This document shows positions 24,610 to 32,857 of a stretch of DNA of 64,000 nucleotides, in pieces. The position numbers and the translations under genes are program-made. This stretch comes from Mucilaginibacter sp. Bleaf8 (lineage in GTDB: Bacteria; Bacteroidota; Bacteroidia; Sphingobacteriales; Sphingobacteriaceae): NCBI RefSeq assembly GCF_018390515.1, contig NZ_JAHBBK010000007.1:56172-120171 (forward strand). The letters are read 5' to 3'. The notes below the pieces were generated by a model. That model had not been told where the DNA came from and did no database searches. It was given only the letters and a program-made list of their open reading frames with translations. The first letter of the stretch is position 1. Every line of letters begins with the position of its first letter.

Positions 24610-27171
24610 ATGGCCAATACATCAACACCAATACCCAGCCGTAAAACAAGCCTCGGCTGGCTGTTTAAAATGGCCCTGCGCGATAGTCGTAAAAACAGGT
24701 CGCGTTTATTCCTGTTCGTTTCGTCTATCATATTAGGTATTGCAGCGCTGGTAGCTATCTATTCTTTTGGCTATAACCTGCGTAATGATATCAATAACCA
24801 GGCGGCTACACTAATCGGTGCCGATCTGGTAATATCGGGCAACAAGCCGGTTGAAAAAAATATACAGCCCCTGCTCGATTCACTGGGTACCGAGCGCTCC
24901 CAGGAGCGTAGTTTTGGCTCAATGGTGCTGTTTACACAAAGCGGCAATACCCGGCTGGTGCAAATACGTGCTTTGCAAGGGGGGTATCCCTATTACGGCG
25001 CGTTAGAAACAGTGCCTGCGCAAGCCGCTCAGCAATTTAAAGCCGGCCAGTATACATTGGTTGATGAAGCACTGATGCTGCAGTACAAAGCCAAAGTGAA
25101 TGATTCCTTAAAAATTGGTAACTTAACTTTCATTATTGCCGGTGCACTAAAGCAAGCACCAGGGCAAACGGGGCTTGCTGCCGGGGTTGCGCCCGTGGTG
25201 TACATTCCACTACAGTATTTGAACAAAACCGGGCTGGTTGATAAAGGCAGCCGTATCAACTATAGCTTTTATTACAAGTTTGATCAGGATACGGATGTTG
25301 ATAAATTGGCCGAAAAGCTGGATACCCGGTTAGACAAAGCCGATCTGCATTATGAAACCATCCAAACCCGTAAAGAAAATACCGGACGAGCATTTACCGA
25401 TCTGAACCGCTTCCTGTCATTAGTGGGTTTTGTTGCCCTGCTGTTGGGTTGTATTGGTGTAGCCAGCTCAACCCAAATTTATGTGCGCGAAAAGGTGGCC
25501 TCTATTGCCGTTTTGCGCTGCCTGGGCGTAAAGGCATTTGAAGCCTTTTTAATTTACCTGATACAAATTGCCGGTATCGGATTGATAGGATCAATTATTG
25601 GTGCGGCATTAGGTTCGGCGGTGCAATACCTGTTGCCTATAGTACTGAAAGATTTTTTACCGTTCGAAATAACGGTTGCCATATCGTGGCTGGCTTTAGG
25701 GCAGGGTGTGGTGCTTGGTGTTATCATATCTATCCTCTTTGCACTATTGTCGCTTATCTCCATTCGTAGAATTTCGCCATTAAATACACTGCGTTCTGCT
25801 TTTGAGGATAGCCGTCCGGCACGTGATCCTTTACGCTGGCTGGTGTATGGGCTTATTGTGGCCTTTATTGTGCTGTTTGCCTATATACAGCTGCAGAGCT
25901 GGCCTGCCAGTGCCGGGTTTACCGTAGCCCTGCTGGTTGCTTTCTTTATTTTATGGATAACGGCATTATTGTTAAAACGTGTGGTTAAGTTGCTGGTGCA
26001 AGGCCCATGGAGTTATCTGGTAAGGCAGGGCTTTGCCAATTTGTACCGCCCCAACAACCAAACCACTATCCTGATGGCATCAATCGGGCTGAGTACTGCT
26101 TTTATCTGCCTGCTGGTATTTATGCAATCCATGCTTATCAATCAGGTTAAACTATCGTCAAGCGGCAACCAGCCTAACCTGGTATTGTTCGATATCCAAA
26201 CCAATCAGGAAAAAGGCATAGTAGCGCTAACCAAGCAATTTAAAATGCCGGTTTTGCAGCAGGTGCCTATTGTAACCATGCGCCTGCAAACTATCAACGG
26301 CAAATCGGTTAATGATTACCGTAAAGATACCTCGCGCAACTCCAGGCGCTGGGCCTTTGGCGGCGAGTACCGGGTAAGCTACCGCGATAGCCTTACTTCA
26401 TCCGAAAAAATTATTGAAGGTAAATGGATTGGCGAGGCCAGGGATGCAACGGATATCCCCGTATCACTGGATGATCGCACCGCCAAGCGCCTGGATATTA
26501 AGTTAGGCGATAAGCTGGTTTTTAACGTACAGGGCACACCCATGACTACCGTGGTAGCCAGCGTACGCAAAGTAAACTGGAACCAGATGGGAACCAATTT
26601 CAGGGTGCTGTTCCCAACAGGGGTATTGGAAGAGGCGCCGCAGTTTCACGTATTGCTTACCCACTCTAAATCGGCCGGGCAATCTGCCCAATACCAGGAG
26701 GCGGTAGTGCGTAAGTACGCCAATGTATCGGCAGTTGATTTGGGTTTGGTACTTACCGTATTGGATGAGGTGTTGGATAAGATTAGTTATGTTATCCGTT
26801 TTATGAGCGGGTTCAGTATCGCTACCGGGCTTATTGTGCTTATTGCATCTGTACGTATCAGTAAGTACCAGCGTATCAAAGAGAGCGTTTTGTTGCGTAC
26901 ATTAGGTGGCAGCCGCAAACAGATATTGTGGATAACTGCCATGGAATACCTGTTTTTGGGTACCCTGTCTGCCCTGACCGGCATTGTGCTGGCTTTGGCA
27001 GGTAGCTGGATGCTGGCGAAGTACACTTTTGAGATACCTTATAACGTTAACTACGCACCGGCCATTATGATGTTTACCATAACGGCGGTGTTAACTATTG
27101 TAATTGGCTTGTTGAACAGCCGGGGCGTACTCAATCGCCCGCCGCTGGAAATACTCAGGTCCGATATTTGA
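24610..27171 (+). CDS. Large FtsX-type ABC permease (YbbP-like)
   Basis: The 853-residue protein has about ten transmembrane helices in two FtsX/MacB-like repeats. The N-terminal helix is near residue 35-58 and is followed by a periplasmic domain. A helix block lies around 265-400, two central helices around 410-460, then a second periplasmic domain, with the final helix block around 715-840. YbbP-type permeases have this duplicated arrangement. Together with the preceding ATPase it should form a type VII-like (mechanotransmission/extraction) ABC system rather than a classical pump. The next gene, a GDSL esterase lipoprotein, begins 6 bases downstream. Confidence 0.92.
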   Translation: MANTSTPIPSRKTSLGWLFKMALRDSRKNRSRLFLFVSSIILGIAALVAIYSFGYNLRNDINNQAATLIGADLVISGNKPVEKNIQPLLDSLGTERSQERSFGSMVLFTQSGNTRLVQIRALQGGYPYYGALETVPAQAAQQFKAGQYTLVDEALMLQYKAKVNDSLKIGNLTFIIAGALKQAPGQTGLAAGVAPVVYIPLQYLNKTGLVDKGSRINYSFYYKFDQDTDVDKLAEKLDTRLDKADLHYETIQTRKENTGRAFTDLNRFLSLVGFVALLLGCIGVASSTQIYVREKVASIAVLRCLGVKAFEAFLIYLIQIAGIGLIGSIIGAALGSAVQYLLPIVLKDFLPFEITVAISWLALGQGVVLGVIISILFALLSLISIRRISPLNTLRSAFEDSRPARDPLRWLVYGLIVAFIVLFAYIQLQSWPASAGFTVALLVAFFILWITALLLKRVVKLLVQGPWSYLVRQGFANLYRPNNQTTILMASIGLSTAFICLLVFMQSMLINQVKLSSSGNQPNLVLFDIQTNQEKGIVALTKQFKMPVLQQVPIVTMRLQTINGKSVNDYRKDTSRNSRRWAFGGEYRVSYRDSLTSSEKIIEGKWIGEARDATDIPVSLDDRTAKRLDIKLGDKLVFNVQGTPMTTVVASVRKVNWNQMGTNFRVLFPTGVLEEAPQFHVLLTHSKSAGQSAQYQEAVVRKYANVSAVDLGLVLTVLDEVLDKISYVIRFMSGFSIATGLIVLIASVRISKYQRIKESVLLRTLGGSRKQILWITAMEYLFLGTLSALTGIVLALAGSWMLAKYTFEIPYNVNYAPAIMMFTITAVLTIVIGLLNSRGVLNRPPLEILRSDI

Positions 27172-27177
27172 TTACTT

Positions 27178-27879
27178 ATGATTATGATTCAACATCATTT
27201 AAAAAAGATCCTTACGCTGGCAGCCATGGCGGCACTGGTGGCCTGCAGCGACAGCAATACTAAAAGCACCGATGCAGATACAGCAAAAAGTGCGGAACAA
27301 AATGTGCCTAACCAATCGGCTCCTGTAAAAACAGTGCTGGTTTTTGGCGACAGCTTAACAGCCGGCTACGGGCTGGAAGACCCGGAAGATGATGCTTATC
27401 CGTCCGTGCTTCAGCAAAAAATAAAAGAAGCTAACTTGCCATATAACGTGGTAAACGGCGGCAACAGCGGCGAAACATCGGCCGGGGGCCTAAGCCGTAT
27501 CGACTGGGTTTTGAAACGTAAGGTGGATGTGTTTGTACTGGAGCTGGGTGCTAACGACGGTTTGCGTGGTGTACCGGTAAAAACAACCACCCAAAACCTG
27601 CAGGCTATTATTGACAAAGTGAAAGACAAATACCCGGATGCCAAGCTGGTTATATGCGGTATGCAAATGCCGCCCAGTATGGGAGCTGCCTACACCGCCG
27701 ATTATAAAGCGATGTTCCCTAAGCTGGCCGAAAAGAATCACATGGCTTTAGTGCCGTTTTTGCTGGAAAACGTAGGCGGTATTGCCAAGCTAAATCAGGC
27801 TGATGGCATTCATCCTACCAAAGAAGGGGCTAAGATTGTGGCCAATAATGTTTGGAAGGTTTTGAAAGACGTATTGTAA
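27178..27879 (+). CDS. GDSL-family esterase/lysophospholipase, lipoprotein (TesA-like)
   Basis: The 233-residue protein has an N-terminal signal ending in the lipobox LVAC, followed by a Ser/Thr/Asp-rich linker (about 22-50). The SGNH hydrolase blocks are complete: FGDSLTAGYG with the nucleophile Ser, the conserved Gly in NGGNSGET, ELGANDGLRG with Asn, and DGIHPTKEG with Asp and His. It probably hydrolyses acyl esters or lysophospholipids while anchored to a membrane. It directly follows the YbbA/YbbP-like genes, mirroring the tesA association. ATG 27178 and ATG 27184 are both possible starts. Confidence 0.92.
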   Translation: MIMIQHHLKKILTLAAMAALVACSDSNTKSTDADTAKSAEQNVPNQSAPVKTVLVFGDSLTAGYGLEDPEDDAYPSVLQQKIKEANLPYNVVNGGNSGETSAGGLSRIDWVLKRKVDVFVLELGANDGLRGVPVKTTTQNLQAIIDKVKDKYPDAKLVICGMQMPPSMGAAYTADYKAMFPKLAEKNHMALVPFLLENVGGIAKLNQADGIHPTKEGAKIVANNVWKVLKDVL

Positions 27880-27891
27880 GCCTAAAGGTAG

Positions 27892-27922
27892 TTGTTCAAC
27901 AAAATCAGGTAAGTTAATGTTG
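27892..27922 (+). promoter_or_regulatory. Candidate Bacteroidota-type promoter of the Crp-family gene
   Basis: TTG at 27892-27894 lies 20 bases upstream of TAATGTTG (27915-27922), one mismatch from TAnnTTTG. The start codon is 11 bases downstream. Weak by itself. Confidence 0.35.
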
Positions 27923-27933
27923 TAAGAGCATAC

Positions 27934-28527
27934 ATGCTTACTGCCGAAGAAATAGAATTTTACCTGAATGTATTCAAAGGGTTGAGCCTGCCCGATGTAA
28001 TGGACCTGTTAAAGCTGGCACATACACGGCATTTACCAGCGCAAGATGTTTATATACCGTCCGGAGCATCAACACAAAAGCTGGCTTATATACGCAAGGG
28101 GCTCATCAGGGTGTATCATCTCAAAGAAAACGGTGATGAAGTAACCCTGATGCTCCGCTGGGAAAACCAGTTCATCGCCTCGCACGATAGTATTATTCTG
28201 AACAAGCCCTCGCGATTCATTTACCAGGCATTGGAAGACACGGTTATGCTGGAACTGGATTACAGCAAGGTGCAGCACATGCTGGATCATAATCCGCGCT
28301 TATCGTCATTACGAAATACTTTTACTATGCACATGCTGGCCGAATCACTGGAGCGGGTGGAGTCGTTCGTGCTGCTCTCGCCCGAAGAACGCTACCTGCA
28401 GTTGGTACATGATAAACCTAATATCATTAACCGTGTACCTGATAAATACCTGGCTACCTTGCTGGGTATTACGCCCGTTTCGCTTAGCCGTATCCGTAAA
28501 AGAATTGCTTCCTCATCAAAGCGTTAA
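27934..28527 (+). CDS. Crp/Fnr-family transcriptional regulator
   Basis: The 197-residue protein has a cyclic-nucleotide-binding-like beta-roll over about 20-125 and a C-terminal helix-turn-helix near 165-190 (LATLLGITPVSLSRIRKRI). It lacks the cysteine cluster of Fnr. This group is abundant in Bacteroidota, often with few HTH residues left after the core. Its target is unknown; the fatty acid hydroxylase gene 65 bases downstream on the same strand is a natural candidate. Confidence 0.88.
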   Translation: MLTAEEIEFYLNVFKGLSLPDVMDLLKLAHTRHLPAQDVYIPSGASTQKLAYIRKGLIRVYHLKENGDEVTLMLRWENQFIASHDSIILNKPSRFIYQALEDTVMLELDYSKVQHMLDHNPRLSSLRNTFTMHMLAESLERVESFVLLSPEERYLQLVHDKPNIINRVPDKYLATLLGITPVSLSRIRKRIASSSKR

Positions 28528-28592
28528 TTATCCTTTGTTAATTTTATTGCCCCGGCCATAGGGTAATTTTGTGCAGATACAAAAAGTAAGTG

Positions 28593-29387
28593 ATGATGAG
28601 CATAGTTGAAAATTTAATGAGACTTTTTGGCGTATCGGCTGTTCGCTATTTTGTTATAGCCGGTGTGCCGTTTATTCTATTTTATAAGTTGCTGAGCAAC
28701 TGGTTCAGCCAGTCTAAAATTCAAAACCGTAATGCCGGCATAAAAGATTTTGTAAGGGAGGTTTTGCACTCTATGCAAAGTACGGCCGTATTTGCTGTAA
28801 TCGGGTATCTGGTATTATTTACCCCACTTCAAAGGTACACACAGGTATATACCGATATAAATGCTTATCCTGTTTGGTGGATAGCCGTAAGCTTAATCCT
28901 GAGCTTAATTATACATGATACCTATTTTTACTGGATGCACCGTTTATTGCACCATAAAAAACTATTCAGGTATACACATCTGGTGCACCACCAGTCAACC
29001 AATCCATCACCTTGGACATCGTACTCCTTTCATATATTGGAGGCGTGTGTTGAAGGTGGGGTATTGTTTGTGGTTGCGATACTGATGCCTTTGCACCCTA
29101 TCACCATTGTTTTATTTACAGTGGTAGGTTTTATGATTAATGTATACGGCCATTTAGGGTACGAGGTAGCACCCCAGGGGTTCAGGCATACTGTGTTGTT
29201 CGAGGTGTTGAATACTTCGGTGCACCACAACCTGCACCATAGTAAATTTAAAGGTAATTACGGCCTGTACTTTCGTGTGTGGGACAGGCTGATGGGCACT
29301 GAGCATCCCGATTATGTGAAAGAATACGATCGCATTCAGCAAAAACGTTTTGGCAAGGCGGTAGACGAGGTTATAAAGGCCGTTTGA
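28593..29387 (+). CDS. Sterol desaturase / fatty acid hydroxylase family membrane enzyme
   Basis: The protein has about 264 residues (ATG 28593; a GTG one codon upstream and an ATG one codon downstream are alternatives) and about four membrane helices. It carries the histidine boxes of di-iron membrane oxygenases: HDTYFYWMHRLLHH (about 108-121), HLVHHQST (about 128-135) and the third box VHHNLHH near 211-217. Members hydroxylate or desaturate lipids such as sterols, carotenoids, or fatty acids of sphingolipids. The substrate cannot be read here. Sphingobacteriaceae make sphingolipids, so a sphingolipid role is plausible. A strong terminator follows. Confidence 0.9.
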   Translation: MMSIVENLMRLFGVSAVRYFVIAGVPFILFYKLLSNWFSQSKIQNRNAGIKDFVREVLHSMQSTAVFAVIGYLVLFTPLQRYTQVYTDINAYPVWWIAVSLILSLIIHDTYFYWMHRLLHHKKLFRYTHLVHHQSTNPSPWTSYSFHILEACVEGGVLFVVAILMPLHPITIVLFTVVGFMINVYGHLGYEVAPQGFRHTVLFEVLNTSVHHNLHHSKFKGNYGLYFRVWDRLMGTEHPDYVKEYDRIQQKRFGKAVDEVIKAV

Positions 29388-29407
29388 AAGCGCTGAGTTA
29401 ATAGGTT

Positions 29408-29440
29408 AAGCCTTTGGTAGTTATACCAAAGGCTTTTTTA
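29408..29440 (+). terminator. Intrinsic terminator after the fatty acid hydroxylase gene
   Basis: AAGCCTTTGGTA (29408-29419) and TACCAAAGGCTT (29424-29435) form a 12-bp perfect stem with a 4-nt loop and a T-run after it. Confidence 0.92.
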
Positions 29441-29532
29441 TTAAAAGAGGGGATTGTTGAAACTTATTTTGATTAAAGAGAGTAAAAAGGATAGGCAGTT
29501 TAACCAGCTGCGCTTGTTTTTATAAACAAAAT

Positions 29533-30759
29533 ATGACTACGCAATTGCCAATACCCAAAAATGAATTGGAAAGGCTTATGGCCCTATCTGATTTTGACCT
29601 GGATTACTCAAATATTCACAATAATTTTAAGGATCTGAGCAAGCTGGCTGCTAAAGTTGCCGGCGCGGATATTTCAATGGTAAACCTTATTGATTCGTTT
29701 ACCCAATGGACGGTGTCCAATTATGGTTTGCCTTTAGACCAGATGCCGCGCGAGGATTCGGTTTGCCAGTACACCATTGTAGAGCAGGATAGCTTTGAGG
29801 TAATAGATCTATCAGCCGATGATCGTTTTAAAGATAAGTTTTACGTTACCGGACAACCTGAACTAAGGTACTACTTTGGCATTCCGTTACGGGTGGATGG
29901 CGGGCATCACATTGGCGCACTGTGCGTGCTGGATACGCAAACCCGCGTGCTTACACCCGAAAAGGTGGAGCTGCTTAAAATTATAGCCGACGAGATCATC
30001 AACCGCTTAAAGGCACTTAAAGTAATTGAAAACTTACGATCCAGAGTTGATGAGGTATCTGAAAATCAACGCCGCGTGGCGCATGATATTCGGGGGCCTT
30101 TAGGCGGCATTATAGGTTTGGCGCAAATTATCAGCGAACAGGGTAACGAAAACCAGATGGATGAGGTGCTGGAGTTTGTAAACCTGATACACCGCAGCGG
30201 GCGCTCTATACTGGAGCTGGCCGATGAAATTTTAAGTGCCGATAAAGCCGCAAAACAGGAGGCTCCACAATTAGGCAGTAATGAGTTTAACCAACTGGTG
30301 TTGAAAGAAAAGCTGTTAAAGCTATATGCTCCCCAGGCCCTTAACAAAAAAGTGGATTTTACGGTAAGCACCAGCTCCGAAAATCAGGTGGTGCCTTTTT
30401 CTAAGAATAAGCTGTTGCAAATTATAGGCAACCTGGTATCCAATGCACTGAAATTTACGCCACAGGGCGGCAAAGTAGCTGTACACCTGATGCTGGAACT
30501 TGGCACTCCTGATAATTTATTGCAAATAAAGGTTGAGGACAGCGGTATAGGTATGGATCCCGAGCAAATAGATCAAATATTGAATGGAAAAGGCGAATCA
30601 ACCACCGGTACCGGCGGTGAGCAGGGCTATGGTTTTGGTCTGGCGCTGGTAAAGCACCTGATTGATAGCTTGAAAGGAACTTTGGCTATTGAATCGGAAC
30701 AGGGCAAGGGGACCTTGTTTACTATACGCCTTCCGCAAAGCAAAATTTTAACCAAGTAA
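29533..30759 (+). CDS. Cytoplasmic GAF-domain sensor histidine kinase
   Basis: The 408-residue protein has no membrane helix. The GAF domain covers about 25-165 (segments DFDLDYSNI, QWTVSNYGLP, PREDSVCQYT, YYFGIPLRV, GALCVLDT). The dimerisation/phospho-acceptor helix has RRVAHDIRGPLGGI, an H-D-R-x-P variant of the H-E/D-L-R-x-P box. The HATPase domain follows, with Asn in GNLVSNALKF and glycine boxes DSGIGMD and GYGFGLALV. It probably senses a soluble ligand. No regulator gene is adjacent, so it is an orphan kinase. A terminator pair separates it from the convergent small gene. Confidence 0.9.
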   Translation: MTTQLPIPKNELERLMALSDFDLDYSNIHNNFKDLSKLAAKVAGADISMVNLIDSFTQWTVSNYGLPLDQMPREDSVCQYTIVEQDSFEVIDLSADDRFKDKFYVTGQPELRYYFGIPLRVDGGHHIGALCVLDTQTRVLTPEKVELLKIIADEIINRLKALKVIENLRSRVDEVSENQRRVAHDIRGPLGGIIGLAQIISEQGNENQMDEVLEFVNLIHRSGRSILELADEILSADKAAKQEAPQLGSNEFNQLVLKEKLLKLYAPQALNKKVDFTVSTSSENQVVPFSKNKLLQIIGNLVSNALKFTPQGGKVAVHLMLELGTPDNLLQIKVEDSGIGMDPEQIDQILNGKGESTTGTGGEQGYGFGLALVKHLIDSLKGTLAIESEQGKGTLFTIRLPQSKILTK

Positions 30760-30774
30760 GATTATAGTAAAGCT

Positions 30775-30815
30775 AAAATGAAAACGCCCGGTATCATGCC
30801 GGGCGTTTTCATTTT
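30775..30815. terminator. Bidirectional intrinsic terminator
   Basis: AAAATGAAAACGCCCGG (30775-30791) and CCGGGCGTTTTCATTTT (30799-30815) are a 17-bp perfect inverted repeat with a 7-nt loop. A/T ends on both sides make it usable by the kinase gene (plus) and the small gene at 30826 (minus). Confidence 0.9.
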
Positions 30816-30825
30816 GTCAGTAAAA

Positions 30826-31035
30826 TTACTGGTAATTTTCTTGCGTTTGCTGTGCTTGCTGGGTTACTTTTGACAGTGTTTCGTCGCCAAACTTTTTGGC
30901 TTTGTCCATCCATTCAGGCGCTTTTTCGTTCAAGTCGTCTAAAATAGATTTACCATCGGTATCACGCTTTTTGGTGATGTAATTAATGCCATAAGCAACA
31001 GCAGCGCCTATAGCAGCATATCTTAATAAGCTCAT
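30826..31035 (-). CDS. Small YtxH-like membrane-associated protein
   Basis: I take the start at ATG 31033-31035, giving 69 residues (MSLLRYAAIGAAVAYG…). The upstream in-frame extension is low-quality sequence. The N-terminal glycine/alanine-rich helix (about 4-18) may insert in or touch the membrane. The rest is a charged helix ending in a Gln-rich tail (TQQAQQTQENYQ). Size and layout resemble YtxH/CsbD-like stress proteins common in the phylum, but that identity is tentative. Confidence 0.7.
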   Translation of the reverse strand: MSLLRYAAIGAAVAYGINYITKKRDTDGKSILDDLNEKAPEWMDKAKKFGDETLSKVTQQAQQTQENYQ

Positions 31036-31112
31036 AGTATTTCTAATTAATTTTGTTGTATAGATAGGTACAAGTATGATGCCATAATGTACTTTTAGCA
31101 TTAAATAATATA

Positions 31113-31496
31113 ATGCTGAAAAGTTACTTTTCAAAAACCCGTTTACTGTACGCCGGTATGGTGCTGCTAAGCATCATTATAGGTTTACTATCCAGAAGAT
31201 CAGATGGTATTCCGTTATGGATAGGCAGTGCTTTTTGGGGGCTAATGATCTATTTTATAGTACGGTTTCTGTCTGTAAACTGGCGTATAGCCAAGGTTGC
31301 TGCCATTACTCTGCTGTTTTGTTATGCAATTGAGCTAAGCCAGCTTTACCAGGCCGCTTGGATCAATGCTATACGAGCTACCACTCCCGGTCATTTGGTT
31401 TTAGGGCAAGGTTTTGAATGGGGTGATTTGATAGCATATACCGTAGGCATTATGTTGGGGTGCGCATTTGATCGCATTAAACGCATAAAAACATAA
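31113..31496 (+). CDS. DUF2809 family integral membrane protein
   Basis: The 127-residue protein has four hydrophobic helices (about 10-26, 35-52, 58-76 and 103-120). The family markers IELSQLYQAAWINAIRATTPGHLVLG and GFEWGDLIAYTVG are present and match DUF2809 proteins, whose function is unknown. It is divergent from the YtxH-like gene and convergent with the M28 peptidase gene, so it is likely monocistronic. Confidence 0.85.
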   Translation: MLKSYFSKTRLLYAGMVLLSIIIGLLSRRSDGIPLWIGSAFWGLMIYFIVRFLSVNWRIAKVAAITLLFCYAIELSQLYQAAWINAIRATTPGHLVLGQGFEWGDLIAYTVGIMLGCAFDRIKRIKT

Positions 31497-31531
31497 AAGG
31501 CCACTGCTTCTTATCAGCAATGGCCTTTTAT
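31494..31531. terminator. Bidirectional terminator between the DUF2809 and M28 genes
   Basis: ATAAAAGGCCACTGCT (from 31494) pairs with AGCAATGGCCTTTTAT (to 31531) with one mismatch. It lies between convergent genes and has A/T-rich ends on both strands. Confidence 0.85.
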
Positions 31532-31549
31532 GTTTTAACTAACGGGTGT

Positions 31550-32857
31550 TTATTGTTCCAACTTGGCTATGCGTTTAGGTGTATCCTGACCAGCTACAAT
31601 GCTGCGTGAGCTTAAAGCGATAGCTCGGATGGTAGCTGTGATATTGTTTACATCCAGGGTGCTCAGCTCGTCATCAACACTGTGATAGTACTTGTCGGTA
31701 TCAATCTGGTCGGTTGATATAGTATGTGCCGGTACGCCCAGGCGTGCCAGTGTAGCATTATCGCTCCGGTAAAACAGGTTTTGCTGCGGATAAGGGTCCG
31801 GATAAAATTTAAATGCGGTACCCTGCAAGTTGCGCTGCAGAATCTCGCCAAAGTCCGACCGCTCAAAACCGGTAATAAAGGCCGAGTTGGTGCCCCATTT
31901 GGATGGCTTGCCAATCATCTCAATATTAAACATGGCCACAGTTTGATCGGGGTTAAGCTGTTTGGAAAAATACTGAGAGCCATAGCCGCCAATTTCCTCA
32001 GCACAAAATGCTACAAATATCAGCGTGCGCTCATTGTTATGCAGTTGTTTATAATATTTAGCCAAGGTAATCATGGCGGTGGTGCCCGATGCATCATCAT
32101 CGGCGCCGTTGGCAATGCTATCGCCTGCGGCTGATTGTATGATGCCCAAATGGTCATAATGCCCGGCAAATACCACATACTCATCAGGTTTTGATTTGCC
32201 TTTAATCATACCAGCCACGTTAAACAGAGGCTGCTTCTCTGCTTTGGTCTGGTAGCTAACCTCGTATGACTTAACTTCATTATAGGTTCCCAGCACCATT
32301 ACTATCTGTTGTGGGTTGGTAGCTGCATTGTCATCAAACGTAGTGGTGCCGCGGCCAATGTAAGCTTGCAGGCGTTTAAAAAAGGCTTCAAAATGTGGAT
32401 CAATCAGCAGTAAAGTCTTTTTACCGCTGCGCATATAGTTCCGGTATTCTTGCTGAAAATTTTGTTCCGCGCCAATTTTTACTACCTGTACGTCGGCATT
32501 GTTGCTCCAGTCAAACGATGCGCCGGCAGCAATAGCAACATGCTCTGCAGGTACGATGGTGCCGTTTACAGACACATTGCTTTTAAGCGGCGCAATGTGC
32601 GTCATGCTGAAATTCTGGCGATAGCCGGTATTCCCTTTAAAAGGCTCCAGGCCAATCTTTTTAAATTCGCCTTCAATAAAAGTAGCCGCCTTATCAATAC
32701 CCGGCGTAAAAGTAGCCCGGCCCTGCATGTCATCGGCCGATAATGTTTTGATGATACGTTCCACATCTTTGGCTTGTATCAGTTTATCAACATTTTGTGC
32801 AAAGCTGCTCCATCCGGCCAGGGTAAGGGCAACTGCTAAGGTATATTTCTTCATCAT
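31550..32857 (-). CDS. M28 family zinc aminopeptidase, secreted
   Basis: The 435-residue protein has a signal peptide at 1-21 (WSSFAQ). The M28 fold is clear: zinc ligands in VVFAGHYDHLG, GADDDASGT, the catalytic CAEEIGGYGS, and a final His in the C-terminal half (HSVDDE). A protease-associated-like insert may occupy about 95-195. It likely trims amino acids from peptides in the periplasm or outside. Its start codon overlaps the stop of the M61 peptidase gene by one base, so the two form an operon read from M61 to M28. Confidence 0.92.
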   Translation of the reverse strand: MMKKYTLAVALTLAGWSSFAQNVDKLIQAKDVERIIKTLSADDMQGRATFTPGIDKAATFIEGEFKKIGLEPFKGNTGYRQNFSMTHIAPLKSNVSVNGTIVPAEHVAIAAGASFDWSNNADVQVVKIGAEQNFQQEYRNYMRSGKKTLLLIDPHFEAFFKRLQAYIGRGTTTFDDNAATNPQQIVMVLGTYNEVKSYEVSYQTKAEKQPLFNVAGMIKGKSKPDEYVVFAGHYDHLGIIQSAAGDSIANGADDDASGTTAMITLAKYYKQLHNNERTLIFVAFCAEEIGGYGSQYFSKQLNPDQTVAMFNIEMIGKPSKWGTNSAFITGFERSDFGEILQRNLQGTAFKFYPDPYPQQNLFYRSDNATLARLGVPAHTISTDQIDTDKYYHSVDDELSTLDVNNITATIRAIALSSRSIVAGQDTPKRIAKLEQ